This document shows positions 29,977-38,989 of a DNA stretch of 38,989 nucleotides, piece by piece. Origin of the DNA: Candidatus Rokubacteria bacterium GWA2_70_23 (GTDB lineage Bacteria > Methylomirabilota > Methylomirabilia > Rokubacteriales > CSP1-6); NCBI GenBank assembly GCA_001788395.1, contig MGBT01000078.1, forward strand, positions 1-38,989. The letters are read 5' to 3'. A model generated the notes under the pieces. The model searched no databases, was not told the DNA's origin, and was given only the letters and a program-made list of their open reading frames with translations. The position numbers and the translations under genes are program-made. Numbering within the stretch: position 1 is the first letter of the stretch; every line of letters begins with the position of its first letter.

Positions 29977-31503
29977 GTGACCAATGCCGTCACCGCATAC
30001 CTCGACACCCACGTCGCCGCCGGTCGCGGCGGGCGCACCGCCATCGTGACTCCGACGGGGTGCCACACCTACGCCGAGGTTCTCGCGGCCACCTGCCGGG
30101 CCGGGAACGCCCTGCGCGCGCTGGGAGTCGAGCCCGAGCAGCGCGTGGCAATGCTCCTCTCCGACGGGTTGCCCTTCGTCGCCATGTTCTTCGGCGCGCT
30201 CCGGATCGGCGCCGTCGCGGTCCCGCTGAACACGCGGCTCAGGCCGGAGGCCCACGCCGCGATCCTTCGCGACAGCCGCGCCAAGGTTCTCGTGGCCGAT
30301 GCGGCGTTCGTGGAGGGGCTCCGGCCCGTACTCGCCGGACTGCCGCATCTGCGCGCCGTCGTCACTGCCGGGCCGGCCAGGGGATTCCCGAGCCTCGACG
30401 AGCTGTGCGCGAAGGCGCCGGCCGTCCTCGCGCCCGAGCCCGTGAGCCCGGACGACATGGCCTTCTGGCTCTACACCTCCGGCACGACGGGAGTGCCCAA
30501 GGGGGCCATCCACCTCCACCGTGATCATCTTGCCTGCCACAACTACGCGGTCGCCGTGCTCGGGGTGACGGCCGAGGACCGGGTGCTCGCCACCTCGAGG
30601 CTCTTCTTCGCCTACGCCCTCGGCAACTCCTTCCTCCTCCCGTTCTTCGCCGGGGCCTGCACGTTCCTCAACCCCGCGTGGCCCGATCCCGCCACGGTCG
30701 CGGAGGCGATGCTCTGCTTCCGGCCCACGATTCTGTTCTCGGTGCCCACGTTCTACGCCCGGATGCTGCGCGCCGACCCGCCTCCTGAAGCCTTCCGCTC
30801 GCTCCGCTTCGCGGTGTCGGCCGGCGAGCGGCTCCCCGCCGACCTCTACCTGGCGTATCGCGAGCGGTTCGGCCTCGAGATCCTCGATGGGATCGGGGCC
30901 ACCGAGACGGTCTTCATGGTCCTCTCCAACCGGCCGGGGCAGAGCCGCCCGGGCTCCACGGGCACCCCGGTGCCGGGCACCGAGGTACGCTTGCTGGACG
31001 CCGGCGGCCACGAGGTCCGGGACGGGGAGGAGGGCATCTTGCACGTCAAGACAGGATCGGCGAGCCCGGCCTACTGGAATCGTCTCGACCGATCGCGCGC
31101 CACCTTCATCGGCGCGTGGTTCCGTACGGGCGACGTCTACCGCCGCGACGCCGACGGCTTCTACTACCACTGCGGGCGCGAGGACGACTTCTTCAAGGTC
31201 GCGGGCCTGTGGGTCGCGCCCGCGGAGGTCGAGACGGTGCTGCTCTCGCATCCCGGCGTGGCCGAGGCCGGCGTCGTCGGCGGAGAGGAGCCGGGCGGCC
31301 TCGTGAAGCCCTTCGCCTTCGTCGTGCCGAAGGATCAGGCGAAACCGACAGACGAGCTGGTGGCCGAGCTCACCGCGCTCGCGGAGAGCAACCTCGCCCC
31401 TCACCAGCGCCCGAGGAAGATCTTGGTCGTCCCCGAGCTGCCGCGCACCGCCACGGGCAAGCTCCAGCGCTTCGTTCTGAAGGAGAGGATCCCGCAGGCA
31501 TGA
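29977..31503 (+). CDS. Benzoate-CoA ligase family acyl-CoA synthetase
   Basis: A 508-residue AMP-forming ligase. The P-loop YTSGTTGVPKG is at residues 166-176, IGATETVFMVLSN is the adenine-binding motif, WFRTGDVYRRDADGFYYHCGREDDFFKVAGLWVAP the hinge region, and Lys495 in TATGKLQR the catalytic Lys. Overall wording (LFFAYALGNSFLLPFFAGA, YWNR) is that of benzoate/4-hydroxybenzoate-CoA ligases, so an aromatic or cyclic carboxylic acid is the likely substrate. Starts at GTG 29977 after GGGGAG. It supplies CoA thioesters for the upstream hydroxylase and mutase operon, if the two operons work together. Confidence 0.88.
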   Translation: MTNAVTAYLDTHVAAGRGGRTAIVTPTGCHTYAEVLAATCRAGNALRALGVEPEQRVAMLLSDGLPFVAMFFGALRIGAVAVPLNTRLRPEAHAAILRDSRAKVLVADAAFVEGLRPVLAGLPHLRAVVTAGPARGFPSLDELCAKAPAVLAPEPVSPDDMAFWLYTSGTTGVPKGAIHLHRDHLACHNYAVAVLGVTAEDRVLATSRLFFAYALGNSFLLPFFAGACTFLNPAWPDPATVAEAMLCFRPTILFSVPTFYARMLRADPPPEAFRSLRFAVSAGERLPADLYLAYRERFGLEILDGIGATETVFMVLSNRPGQSRPGSTGTPVPGTEVRLLDAGGHEVRDGEEGILHVKTGSASPAYWNRLDRSRATFIGAWFRTGDVYRRDADGFYYHCGREDDFFKVAGLWVAPAEVETVLLSHPGVAEAGVVGGEEPGGLVKPFAFVVPKDQAKPTDELVAELTALAESNLAPHQRPRKILVVPELPRTATGKLQRFVLKERIPQA

Positions 31504-31931
31504 CCGTGGTGAGCCACACCGAGCACATCCGCGTCCGCTGGAGCGAGGCGGACCCCGCGGGGATCGCCTTCTACCCGCGCTTCTTCGAGTGGTTCGACAT
31601 CGCCACGGAGGCGCTCTTCGAGTCGGTGGGGCTGCCGTGGCCGGAGATCTTCCCGCAGTACCGCGTGGTGGGCGTGCCCATCGTCGAGTCGGGGGCGCGT
31701 TTCGTCGCTCCCGTCCGCTACGGGGACGAGGTGACCGTTCGCTCCACCGTGACGGAGGTACGCGACAAGACGTTCCGGGTGGAGCACGAGGTCTCGGTGG
31801 GGGACACCCACTGCGCCACGGGTTTCGAGGTGCGCGCCTGGGTGGGCGTGGCGGAGGCGCCAGGCGCGCGGCTCAGGGCGCGCGCCTTTCCGCCCGATGT
31901 CGCGCGCCGCCTGAGAGGCGCAGGGGGCTGA
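31500..31931 (+). CDS. Acyl-CoA thioesterase, 4-hydroxybenzoyl-CoA thioesterase type
   Basis: A 143-residue hot-dog-fold protein. RVRWSEADPAGIAFYPRFFEWFD contains the catalytic Asp18 in the D-P-A-G-I/R-x-F-Y-P context typical of Pseudomonas-type 4-hydroxybenzoyl-CoA thioesterase, and the later strands (VTVRSTVTEVRDKTFRVEHEV) fit. It hydrolyses aryl- or acyl-CoA, which could rescue CoA or release the product for the ring-cleaving enzyme downstream. ATG 31500 overlaps the ligase stop. Confidence 0.88.
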   Translation: MTVVSHTEHIRVRWSEADPAGIAFYPRFFEWFDIATEALFESVGLPWPEIFPQYRVVGVPIVESGARFVAPVRYGDEVTVRSTVTEVRDKTFRVEHEVSVGDTHCATGFEVRAWVGVAEAPGARLRARAFPPDVARRLRGAGG

Positions 31932-31932
31932 C

Positions 31933-32772
31933 ATGGGTGTCCTGGCCGGGGTCTATCTCACGGTTCACACGCCGCGCTACTGCACCTTTGAGGCGGCCTT
32001 CGAGGGCAAGCTCGCCTCCGAGGTGTTCCGCCCCGTGCGCGACGGCCTCGTGGCCCAGGGCAGGGAGGTGGCGGCCGCAACCCTCGACGTGATGGTGGTC
32101 AATTCCTGCCATCTGATCTCGACCTTCCCCACCGTCGTGGATGGCACCCCTCGCCACCAGGGCGTGCTCACGGCACAGGAGGCCCCGGAGCTGATCCACG
32201 GCGTCCACTACGATTACCCCGGGGACTACGAGCTGGCGGCCGCGCTGATCGCTCGCGGCAAGGCCCGGGGGCGCCAATGCGTGCTGGCCAATGACATCCA
32301 CTACCCGCTCGACTACGGGACGGTGTCGCCCCTGGTCTGCTACCTGGACCGGGCGCAGCGGCTCCCGATGGTCCCGGTCTCCGTGTGCCTGGCCAACGAT
32401 CTCGAGGAATGCTTCGCCTGGGGGCGCTATCTCGCCGAGGTGGTGCGCGAGAGCGGCAAGCGCGTGGGGCTGGCAGCCAGCGGGAGTCTCTCTCACAAGC
32501 TGGTGCGCGGGCCCGAGAAGGGCCCGCGCCCGGAGGACGAGGAGGCGGATCACCGCTTCGCCCGCATGCTGGCGGCCGGCGAGTACGACGCCCTCTGGCG
32601 CTGGCTGCCCGAGTTCGCCGCGACGGCGCAGCCCGAGATGGGCGGCCGCCACCTGGCCATGATGCTCGGCGCCATCATGGAGTCGGGGCAGCGGTTCGCC
32701 GCCCGGGTCCACGCCTACGGTCCCTCCTCGGGCAGCGGCAACTACGTGATCTCGCTTCTCGCCCAGGAGTGA
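31933..32772 (+). CDS. LigB-type (class III) extradiol dioxygenase, catalytic subunit
   Basis: A 279-residue protein of the LigB superfamily. The iron ligands can be placed at His12 (TVHTPR), His60 (NSCH) and Glu235 (QPEMGGRH), with the acid-base His188 in ASGSLSHKL, giving the order and spacing of protocatechuate 4,5-dioxygenase LigB. It should open a catechol-type ring with O2, or be one of the relatives with other substrates. No LigA-like alpha subunit is adjacent. Its presence with a CoA ligase and thioesterase suggests a pathway that mixes CoA thioesters and oxygen. Confidence 0.82.
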   Translation: MGVLAGVYLTVHTPRYCTFEAAFEGKLASEVFRPVRDGLVAQGREVAAATLDVMVVNSCHLISTFPTVVDGTPRHQGVLTAQEAPELIHGVHYDYPGDYELAAALIARGKARGRQCVLANDIHYPLDYGTVSPLVCYLDRAQRLPMVPVSVCLANDLEECFAWGRYLAEVVRESGKRVGLAASGSLSHKLVRGPEKGPRPEDEEADHRFARMLAAGEYDALWRWLPEFAATAQPEMGGRHLAMMLGAIMESGQRFAARVHAYGPSSGSGNYVISLLAQE

Positions 32773-32834
32773 GCCGGCCGGGACCCGGAGGCGCGCCGCC
32801 GGCGGATTCACCTGGCAGGATGCGGGGAAACCCT

Positions 32835-33022
32835 GCGGGCTGCTCAAAAAGGTCCAGATGCGAGGCGGCGCCCGACGGCCGCACGCGAGGCGTACTCCGC
32901 TTGGCGAGCCGAGCCGGAGGCGAGGGGAGCGGATCCGGAGATCCGGGCGAGCGTGAGCGAGCCACGTTGAGCGTGCGGCCGAGGGCGCCAACGAAGCAGA
33001 TGGGCCTTTTTCAGCGGCCTGC
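32835..33022. repeat. Dispersed MITE-like hairpin repeat, copy 2
   Basis: A 188-base element with the same ends as 9547-9671: left end 32835-32861 (GCTCAAAAAGGTCCAGATGC at its inner part), right end 32996-33022 (GCAGATGGGCCTTTTTCAGC start), the latter identical to copy 1. The centre is about 60 bases longer. It sits between the dioxygenase and the liv operon. The remainder of this gap (32773-32834 and 33023-33165) has no gene; a GC-rich stem may form around 33070-33106, and GAGGAGG precedes the next ATG. Confidence 0.85.
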
Positions 33023-33165
33023 TAGGGCAGATGGGGGTTTATCGAGGGAGGGGGTTCGGTGTAGGCTTAGGGGACCCGCCCCCCCGGGGAAGGCGCCAGG
33101 GGCGGGCGGCATCCCGACGCTCCCCGGCGAGACCGTCTCACAGCACACATGAGGAGGACACACGC

Positions 33166-34380
33166 ATGAATCGGATGACGCGAAGGACCTTTCTCGGGGC
33201 GACCTCCATGGCGGCCGCCGGCACGGCAGTGGGACCGTGGGTGCTCCGGGCCCAGGCGCAGGGCGCGCCGCTCAAGATCGGCGTGGTGCTCCCGTACACG
33301 GGCGTCTACGCCGTCCTCGGGGAGAGCATCACGCAGGGGATGGAGCTGGTCTTCGCCCGCGAGAACTGGACCGTGGCCGGGCGCAAGATCGAGATGATCA
33401 AGGAAGACGACGAGATGAAGCCGCCGGTCGGCATCCGCAAGACGGAGAAGCTGATCGACTCCGACAAGGTGGACATCCTCACGGGCCCCGTGCACAGCGG
33501 CATCCTGATGGGCATGCGGGACAAGGTCCACAACTCGAAGACGATCCTCATCGTCTCCAATGCGGGCGCCGACGTCATCAGCCGGGAGCGCTGCTCGAAG
33601 TGGATCTTCCGCACGTCGTTCTCCAACTGGCAGCCCAACTGGCCCATGGGCGGCTGGGTCGCGAAGAACGTCGCCAAGGAGGTGTTCCTCGTCGCGCCGA
33701 ACTACCAGGCGGGCAAGGACATGATGAACGCCTTCAAGGAGACCTACCTGCCGGCCGGCGGCAAGGTCGTGGCCGAGGATTACCCGAAGCTCGGCGAGAC
33801 GGACTACGCTCCGTACCTCACCAAGATCAAGCAGTCCGGGGCCAAGGCCGTCTACTGCTTCTTCTCGGGGTCCGACGCCGTCAACTTCGTGAAGCAGTTC
33901 GACCAGTTCGGGCTGAAGCAGTCGATCAAGCTCACCGGCGCGGGCTTCCTCACCGAGCCCGACGTGCTGCCGGCCCAGGGCAAGTCGGCGCTGGGCGTCA
34001 TCACCGGGCACTTCTACACCCCGCTCCTCGACAACCCCGTGAACAAGAAGTTCGTGGCCGACTTCAAGGCCAAGTTCGGCGGCAAGAGCCCGGACGGCTT
34101 CGCCGTCCAGGGCTACGACACGGCCGAGGTCATCATCCGTGCCGTCAAGGCCGTCAACGGCAACACCCAGGACAAGGACAAGCTCGTCGCAGCCATCGCC
34201 AAGACCGAGTTCGACAGCCCGCGCGGCCGCTTCCGCTTCGACCCCAAGTCGCACAACGTCATCCAGCCGTTCATCTACATCCGCGAGGTCAGGGAGGTCG
34301 CCGGCGGGCTCAACAACGTCCCGATCGACAAGGTCGCCGACGTGACGGACCCCGGGACCGGCTGCACCTTGCCGGCCTGA
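33166..34380 (+). CDS. Branched-chain amino acid-type ABC transporter substrate-binding protein (LivJ-like)
   Basis: A 404-residue periplasmic binding protein with a Tat-type signal (MTRRTFLGATSMAAAGTAVG, Arg6-Arg7). The mature part begins LKIGVVLPYTGVYAVLGESI, the standard start of LivJ/type-I binding folds, with GPVHSGILMGM and VQGYDTAEVIIRAVKAV. Members of this family often bind aromatic or dicarboxylic acids rather than amino acids, so in this setting import of the ligase substrate is plausible. ATG 33166 follows a strong GAGGAGG. A stem-loop after the gene may raise its mRNA relative to the membrane genes. Confidence 0.9.
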   Translation: MNRMTRRTFLGATSMAAAGTAVGPWVLRAQAQGAPLKIGVVLPYTGVYAVLGESITQGMELVFARENWTVAGRKIEMIKEDDEMKPPVGIRKTEKLIDSDKVDILTGPVHSGILMGMRDKVHNSKTILIVSNAGADVISRERCSKWIFRTSFSNWQPNWPMGGWVAKNVAKEVFLVAPNYQAGKDMMNAFKETYLPAGGKVVAEDYPKLGETDYAPYLTKIKQSGAKAVYCFFSGSDAVNFVKQFDQFGLKQSIKLTGAGFLTEPDVLPAQGKSALGVITGHFYTPLLDNPVNKKFVADFKAKFGGKSPDGFAVQGYDTAEVIIRAVKAVNGNTQDKDKLVAAIAKTEFDSPRGRFRFDPKSHNVIQPFIYIREVREVAGGLNNVPIDKVADVTDPGTGCTLPA

Positions 34381-34391
34381 CGGAAACCCAC

Positions 34392-34421
34392 GGGGGGTCG
34401 GGCCCTCGGGCCCGGCCCCCC
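34392..34421 (+). terminator. Strong stem-loop between binding protein and permease genes
   Basis: A 13-base stem (34392-34404 with 34409-34421, one G-T pair) closed by a four-base loop, beginning GGGGGG and ending CCCCCC. There is no T-run, so it is more likely an RNA-processing or stabilising element, or a partial terminator, than a full stop. Such stems often follow binding-protein genes that must be made in excess. Confidence 0.6.
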
Positions 34422-34434
34422 GGTCGTCACCCGC

Positions 34435-35307
34435 GTGCCCGCCCTCCCCGATCTCTTCGCCCAGGCCCTGAACGGGCTGTCGTATGGCGTCCTGTTATTC
34501 CTCCTCTCCGTCGGATTGACCCTGATCTTCGGGATGCTGGACGTGGTCAACCTGGCCCACGGCTCCTTCTACATGCTCGGCGCCTACGCCGGGCTCACCC
34601 TGATCGCGACCACGGGCAATTTCTGGCTGGCGCTGGTTGCCGCCCCGCTGGTCGTGGGAGGCATCGGCGCGGTCATCGAGAGGAGCTGTCTCCGGCCCCT
34701 GTATCGACGGCAGCCGCTCGATCAGGTCCTGCTGACATTCGGGCTGATCTACCTCTTCGAGGATCTCGTGAAGTGGATCTGGGGGGGGCGGATCCGCTCC
34801 ATCCCCGCGCCCGATCTCTTCTCGGGCTCCGTGACGGTGCTCGGCGCTACCGTGCCCTCCTATCGCCTGTTCGTCATCGTCTTCGGCCTCGGCATGGCCG
34901 TGGCGGTGTGGCTCCTGATCGAGCGCACGAGGCTCGGGTCCATCATCCGGGCGGGGGTCTTCGATGCCGAGATGACCGGGGGCATGGGGGTCAACATCCA
35001 CCGGGTCTTCACGGGGGTGTTCGCCTTTGGCGCCGCGCTGGGCGGGCTGTCGGGCGTGATCGCCGGTCCCATCCAGTCGGCGTACCCGCCCATGGGCGCG
35101 AGCATCCTGATCCCCGCTCTCATCGTGGTGGTCGTGGGGGGCCTCGGCAGCCTCAAGGGCTCGCTCGTGGGAAGCCTGATCATCGGCCAGGCCGAGACCT
35201 TCGGGAAGGCCTGGCTCCCCGGTGCCTCGATGCTGATGATCTACCTCGTCATGGCCGCCATCGTGCTCCTCCGGCCCCAGGGCCTCTTCGGACGGCCGCT
35301 CAAGTGA
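34435..35307 (+). CDS. Branched-chain amino acid-type ABC permease (LivH-like)
   Basis: A 290-residue membrane protein with eight or so spans. NGLSYGVLLFLLSVGLTLIFG and VVNLAHGSFYMLGAY open it as in LivH, and VVVGGLGSLKGSLVGSLIIG near the end is the cytoplasmic loop that contacts the ATPase. Starts at GTG 34435 with no obvious ribosome site of its own, 13 bases after the stem-loop. The downstream gene overlaps it (GTGA). Confidence 0.92.
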   Translation: MPALPDLFAQALNGLSYGVLLFLLSVGLTLIFGMLDVVNLAHGSFYMLGAYAGLTLIATTGNFWLALVAAPLVVGGIGAVIERSCLRPLYRRQPLDQVLLTFGLIYLFEDLVKWIWGGRIRSIPAPDLFSGSVTVLGATVPSYRLFVIVFGLGMAVAVWLLIERTRLGSIIRAGVFDAEMTGGMGVNIHRVFTGVFAFGAALGGLSGVIAGPIQSAYPPMGASILIPALIVVVVGGLGSLKGSLVGSLIIGQAETFGKAWLPGASMLMIYLVMAAIVLLRPQGLFGRPLK

Positions 35308-36223
35308 TCGCCCGGCTGGCCGCCTTCCTCGTGCTCCTCGCGGCGGCGGCGGCGTTCCCGCTCTTCGCCGGGAAGTACCCCGTGACCCTGCTCCAGGAGA
35401 TCCTCATCTGGGGCGTCTTCGCCATGAGCCTCGATCTCCTGATGGGCTACGCCGGCATGGTCTCCTTCGGCCACTCCGCCTTCTTCGGCGTCGGCGGCTA
35501 CGTCGCCGCCCTGGCCCTCACGGCCTACCCGGGGACGCTGTCGGCGCTGGCGCTCCCTCCGCTGGCAGCCGGGCTGGCGGCGCTCGTCATCGGGTTCTTC
35601 TCGATCCGGGTGAGCGGGGTGTACTTCATCATGCTGACGTTGGCCTTCTCGCAGATGTTCTACGCCGTGGCCTTCCAGGCCGCGTGGCTGGGCGCCGAGG
35701 ACGGGATCGTCGGCGTCCCCCGCGCCTCCGTGGTGGGCATCAACCTGGCACAGCCCATGAGCTTCCACCTGTACCTCGTGGCGCTCGTGGCGCTCGGCGC
35801 GCTGTTCCTGTGGCGCGTCGTGCGCTCGCCCTTCGGGCATGTGCTCCAGGGGATCCACGAGAACGAGAGCCGGATGCAGGCGGTGGGGTACGCCGTGAAC
35901 CGGTACAAGCTCCTGGCCTTCGTGATCGCGGGGATGCTGGCGGGCGTGGCGGGGGCGCTCTACACCCAGCTCGTCGGCTCCATCACTCCGGATGCCTTCC
36001 TGTGGACGACGTCGGGCGAGGCGCTCCTGATGGTGATCATCGGCGGCACCGGCACCCTCGGCGGCGCAGTCCTGGGCGCCGGCGCCTTCATCCTGCTGCA
36101 GAGCCTCGTGAGCTCCTACACGGAGCGCTGGATGCTCATTCTCGGGCTCACGTTCATCCTGCTCGTCCTGTTCGCGCCGGGCGGTATCGTCGGCGCGCTG
36201 CGGGGGCGCGTGGGGCTCCGCGC

Positions 36224-36227
<4 letters not shown>
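35304..36227 (+). CDS. Branched-chain amino acid-type ABC permease (LivM-like)
   Basis: A 307-residue membrane protein, second permease of the importer. AMSLDLLMGYAGMVSFGHSAFFGVGGY and IRVSGVYFIMLTLAFSQMFYAV are LivM hallmarks, and IGGTGTLGGAVLGAGAFILLQ is the ATPase contact loop. Starts at GTG 35304 (GTGA overlap with LivH). Confidence 0.92.
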
Positions 36228-37674
<1,447 letters not shown>

Positions 37675-37687
37675 GCCGGAGGGGCGC

Positions 37688-38542
37688 ATGAGCTGGATCG
37701 ATCCAGACTTCCCGAGGACGGCGACGCCGAGCGATCTCGTAGGGCGTGTGCTCGGGCTCAACCCCGGGATGATGACCGGGCCGGGGACGAACACCTACCT
37801 CGTGGGCGTGAAGCACCCCATCCTCATCGACACGGGCGCGGGGATCCCGGGCTACGTGACCCTGTTCCAGGAGTACCTCGCGCAGCGCGGCTGGGCCGGC
37901 CCCGAGCGGATCCTCCTCACCCACCGCCACCGGGACCACATCGGTGGCGTGGCTGACCTGCGCGCGCGCTTCCAGGGGCTGCCCGTCTCGAAGATGATCC
38001 TCAAGGACGGCGGGCTGCCCGAGGGAACCCGGGATCTCCAGAATGGAGTGGCGGTGGAGGGGGACGGCGTGACCCTGATCCCCATCCACACGCCGGGACA
38101 TGCCTCCGACCACCTCTGCTTCTACCTGCCGGAGGAGCGCGCGCTCTTCAGCGGGGATCTCATCCTGGGAGGCTCCACGAGCGTGATCCCGGAGGACGAC
38201 GGCGACCTTGCCCACTACATGGCCTCGCTGAGGCGGGTGCAGGCCCTCGACGTGCGGCGCATCTACCCGGCGCACGGTCCGGTCATCGAGGACGCCCCGG
38301 CGAAGATCCAGGAGTACCTGGACCACCGGATGATGCGCGAGCGCCAGATCCTCGACGCCCTGGGAGGCGGCGTCCGCACGATCCCCGAGATGGTCGCGGT
38401 GATCTACGCCGACGTTCCCCAGATGCTGCACGCCGCCGCGGGGATGTCGGTACACGCCCACCTGCGGAAGCTCGCGAAGGACGGGCGGGTGAGCGAGGAG
38501 CGCCGGACGGACGCGCCGTCCCTCTGGACCTTGCTCTTCTAG
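37688..38542 (+). CDS. MBL-fold metallohydrolase, LACTB2-like
   Basis: A 284-residue metallo-beta-lactamase-fold protein. THRHRDHIGG gives the zinc motif HxHxDH (His79, His81, Asp83, His84), then HTPGHASDHLCFYL and LFSGDLILGG supply the remaining ligands. A C-terminal helical/winged segment (MRERQILDALGGGVRTIPEMVAVIY) matches LACTB2-type proteins. These hydrolyse thioesters or RNA; here, 14 bases after livF with a GGAGGGG ribosome site, a role as a thioesterase in the same pathway is possible. The end overlaps the convergent VapC gene by 4 bases. Confidence 0.85.
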   Translation: MSWIDPDFPRTATPSDLVGRVLGLNPGMMTGPGTNTYLVGVKHPILIDTGAGIPGYVTLFQEYLAQRGWAGPERILLTHRHRDHIGGVADLRARFQGLPVSKMILKDGGLPEGTRDLQNGVAVEGDGVTLIPIHTPGHASDHLCFYLPEERALFSGDLILGGSTSVIPEDDGDLAHYMASLRRVQALDVRRIYPAHGPVIEDAPAKIQEYLDHRMMRERQILDALGGGVRTIPEMVAVIYADVPQMLHAAAGMSVHAHLRKLAKDGRVSEERRTDAPSLWTLLF

Positions 38543-38952
38543 ACGGGGTCCGGATCGATGACCTTCAGCTTCCTGAAGGCGGTGCGGTAGAAGCCGCGGT
38601 CTCGCGTGAGCAGAGCGTCGGCCTGCAGGGCAGCGTGGGCGCCGACCAGGAAATCCGCGACGACCCGATGTCGAGGGAGTCGCACCGCGCCTCGATTCTG
38701 TCTCCAGAGCCGGCCCGCCGCGCTTGCAGCCTCGGCGTCGATGGGCTCGAACTGCACGCCCAGGAGGGAGAGCGCCTCAAGGAAGGCCTCGTCGCTGGGG
38801 AAGTGCGCCCGCACCTCGGCCCACACCACCTCGCAGGCCACCAGGGCACCCGCATCGTAGGCCCTCCGGAGCGCCTCCCGCGACTGCCGCCCGAAGCGGG
38901 CGTCTGCGCCGAGCACGTCGAGGAGCACCGAGGAATCGACCGCTGTCTTCAT
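38539..38952 (-). CDS. VapC-type PIN-domain toxin
   Basis: A 137-residue PIN ribonuclease. The four acidic residues are in place: Asp6 (TAVDSSVLLD), Glu46 (VWAEV), Asp100 (VVADFLVGAHA) and Asp118 (LLTRDRGFY). It should cleave RNA with Mg2+ and be held by an antitoxin encoded just upstream, that is to the right on this strand. The frame there ends in an overlap with this ATG, consistent with a VapBC operon. Confidence 0.88.
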   Translation of the reverse strand: MKTAVDSSVLLDVLGADARFGRQSREALRRAYDAGALVACEVVWAEVRAHFPSDEAFLEALSLLGVQFEPIDAEAASAAGRLWRQNRGAVRLPRHRVVADFLVGAHAALQADALLTRDRGFYRTAFRKLKVIDPDPV

Positions 38953-38987
38953 CGAGTCTGCGTGCGGGCGCGGCGCCGGACCGCGGG
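38949..38987 (-). CDS. Possible VapB-type antitoxin, last 12 codons only
   Basis: On the minus strand the window edge opens in a frame PAVRRRARTQTR that stops with TGA overlapping the vapC ATG (ATGA). A basic end and a 4-base overlap are usual for antitoxins in this position. Only the tail is visible, so the identity is inferred from position alone. Confidence 0.4.
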   Translation of the reverse strand, partial: PAVRRRARTQTR

Positions 38988-38989
38988 TG

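Overview
The window is very GC-rich bacterial DNA with tightly packed genes, frequent GTG starts and many 4-base GTGA/ATGA gene overlaps. The gene mix (liv-type ABC importer, xanthine-dehydrogenase-family hydroxylase, acyl-CoA enzymes, selenium genes) and a dispersed hairpin repeat fit a soil or subsurface lineage such as Candidatus Rokubacteria/Methylomirabilota. That placement is inference from memory; there is no rRNA or marker gene here to confirm it.

Layout. 1-0.4 kb: end of an IS1634-type transposase. 0.4-8.2 kb: an orphan ccmF, a divergent pair of small exported proteins that look like diverged paralogues, a multicopper oxidase, a membrane methyltransferase-like protein, a TlpA-like thioredoxin whose first active-site Cys is encoded by TGA (a probable selenoprotein with a hairpin just downstream), a YHS-domain protein and a sugar-1-phosphate nucleotidylyltransferase. 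8.3-12.8 kb: a second membrane methyltransferase-like protein with an extra C-terminal domain, then a NEW3-domain protein/ABC ATPase/ABC permease operon. 12.8-17.9 kb: a patchwork with a sigma-54-type promoter, small metal-related ORFs, an ArsA ATPase, several broken genes (hydrolase, histidine kinase, response regulator, NitT/TauT permease) and a MntA/HepT-type toxin-antitoxin pair.

18.0-29.9 kb is the most interesting part. A PadR regulator leads a long co-directional gene set: a three-subunit molybdenum hydroxylase with the 4-hydroxybenzoyl-CoA-reductase type [4Fe-4S] loop, XdhC, the selenium-hydroxylase maturation protein YqeB, two enoyl-CoA hydratases, an SDR dehydrogenase and a two-subunit B12-dependent acyl-CoA mutase that has lost the usual substrate-binding residues. 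YqeC, the second labile-selenium marker, converges on it. 29.9-32.8 kb, behind a near-consensus sigma-70 promoter: benzoate-CoA-ligase-like enzyme, 4HBT thioesterase, LigB-type extradiol dioxygenase. 33.2-37.7 kb: a complete LivJHMGF-type importer. 37.7-39 kb: an MBL hydrolase and a convergent VapC toxin.

Working model (inference): an aromatic or related carboxylic acid is imported by the liv-type system, activated to a CoA thioester, reduced or hydroxylated by a selenium-dependent molybdenum enzyme, hydrated, oxidised and rearranged by a B12 mutase with unknown specificity. Together with the Sec-TlpA, this suggests two uses of selenium in one organism: selenocysteine and a Mo-bound labile selenium cofactor.
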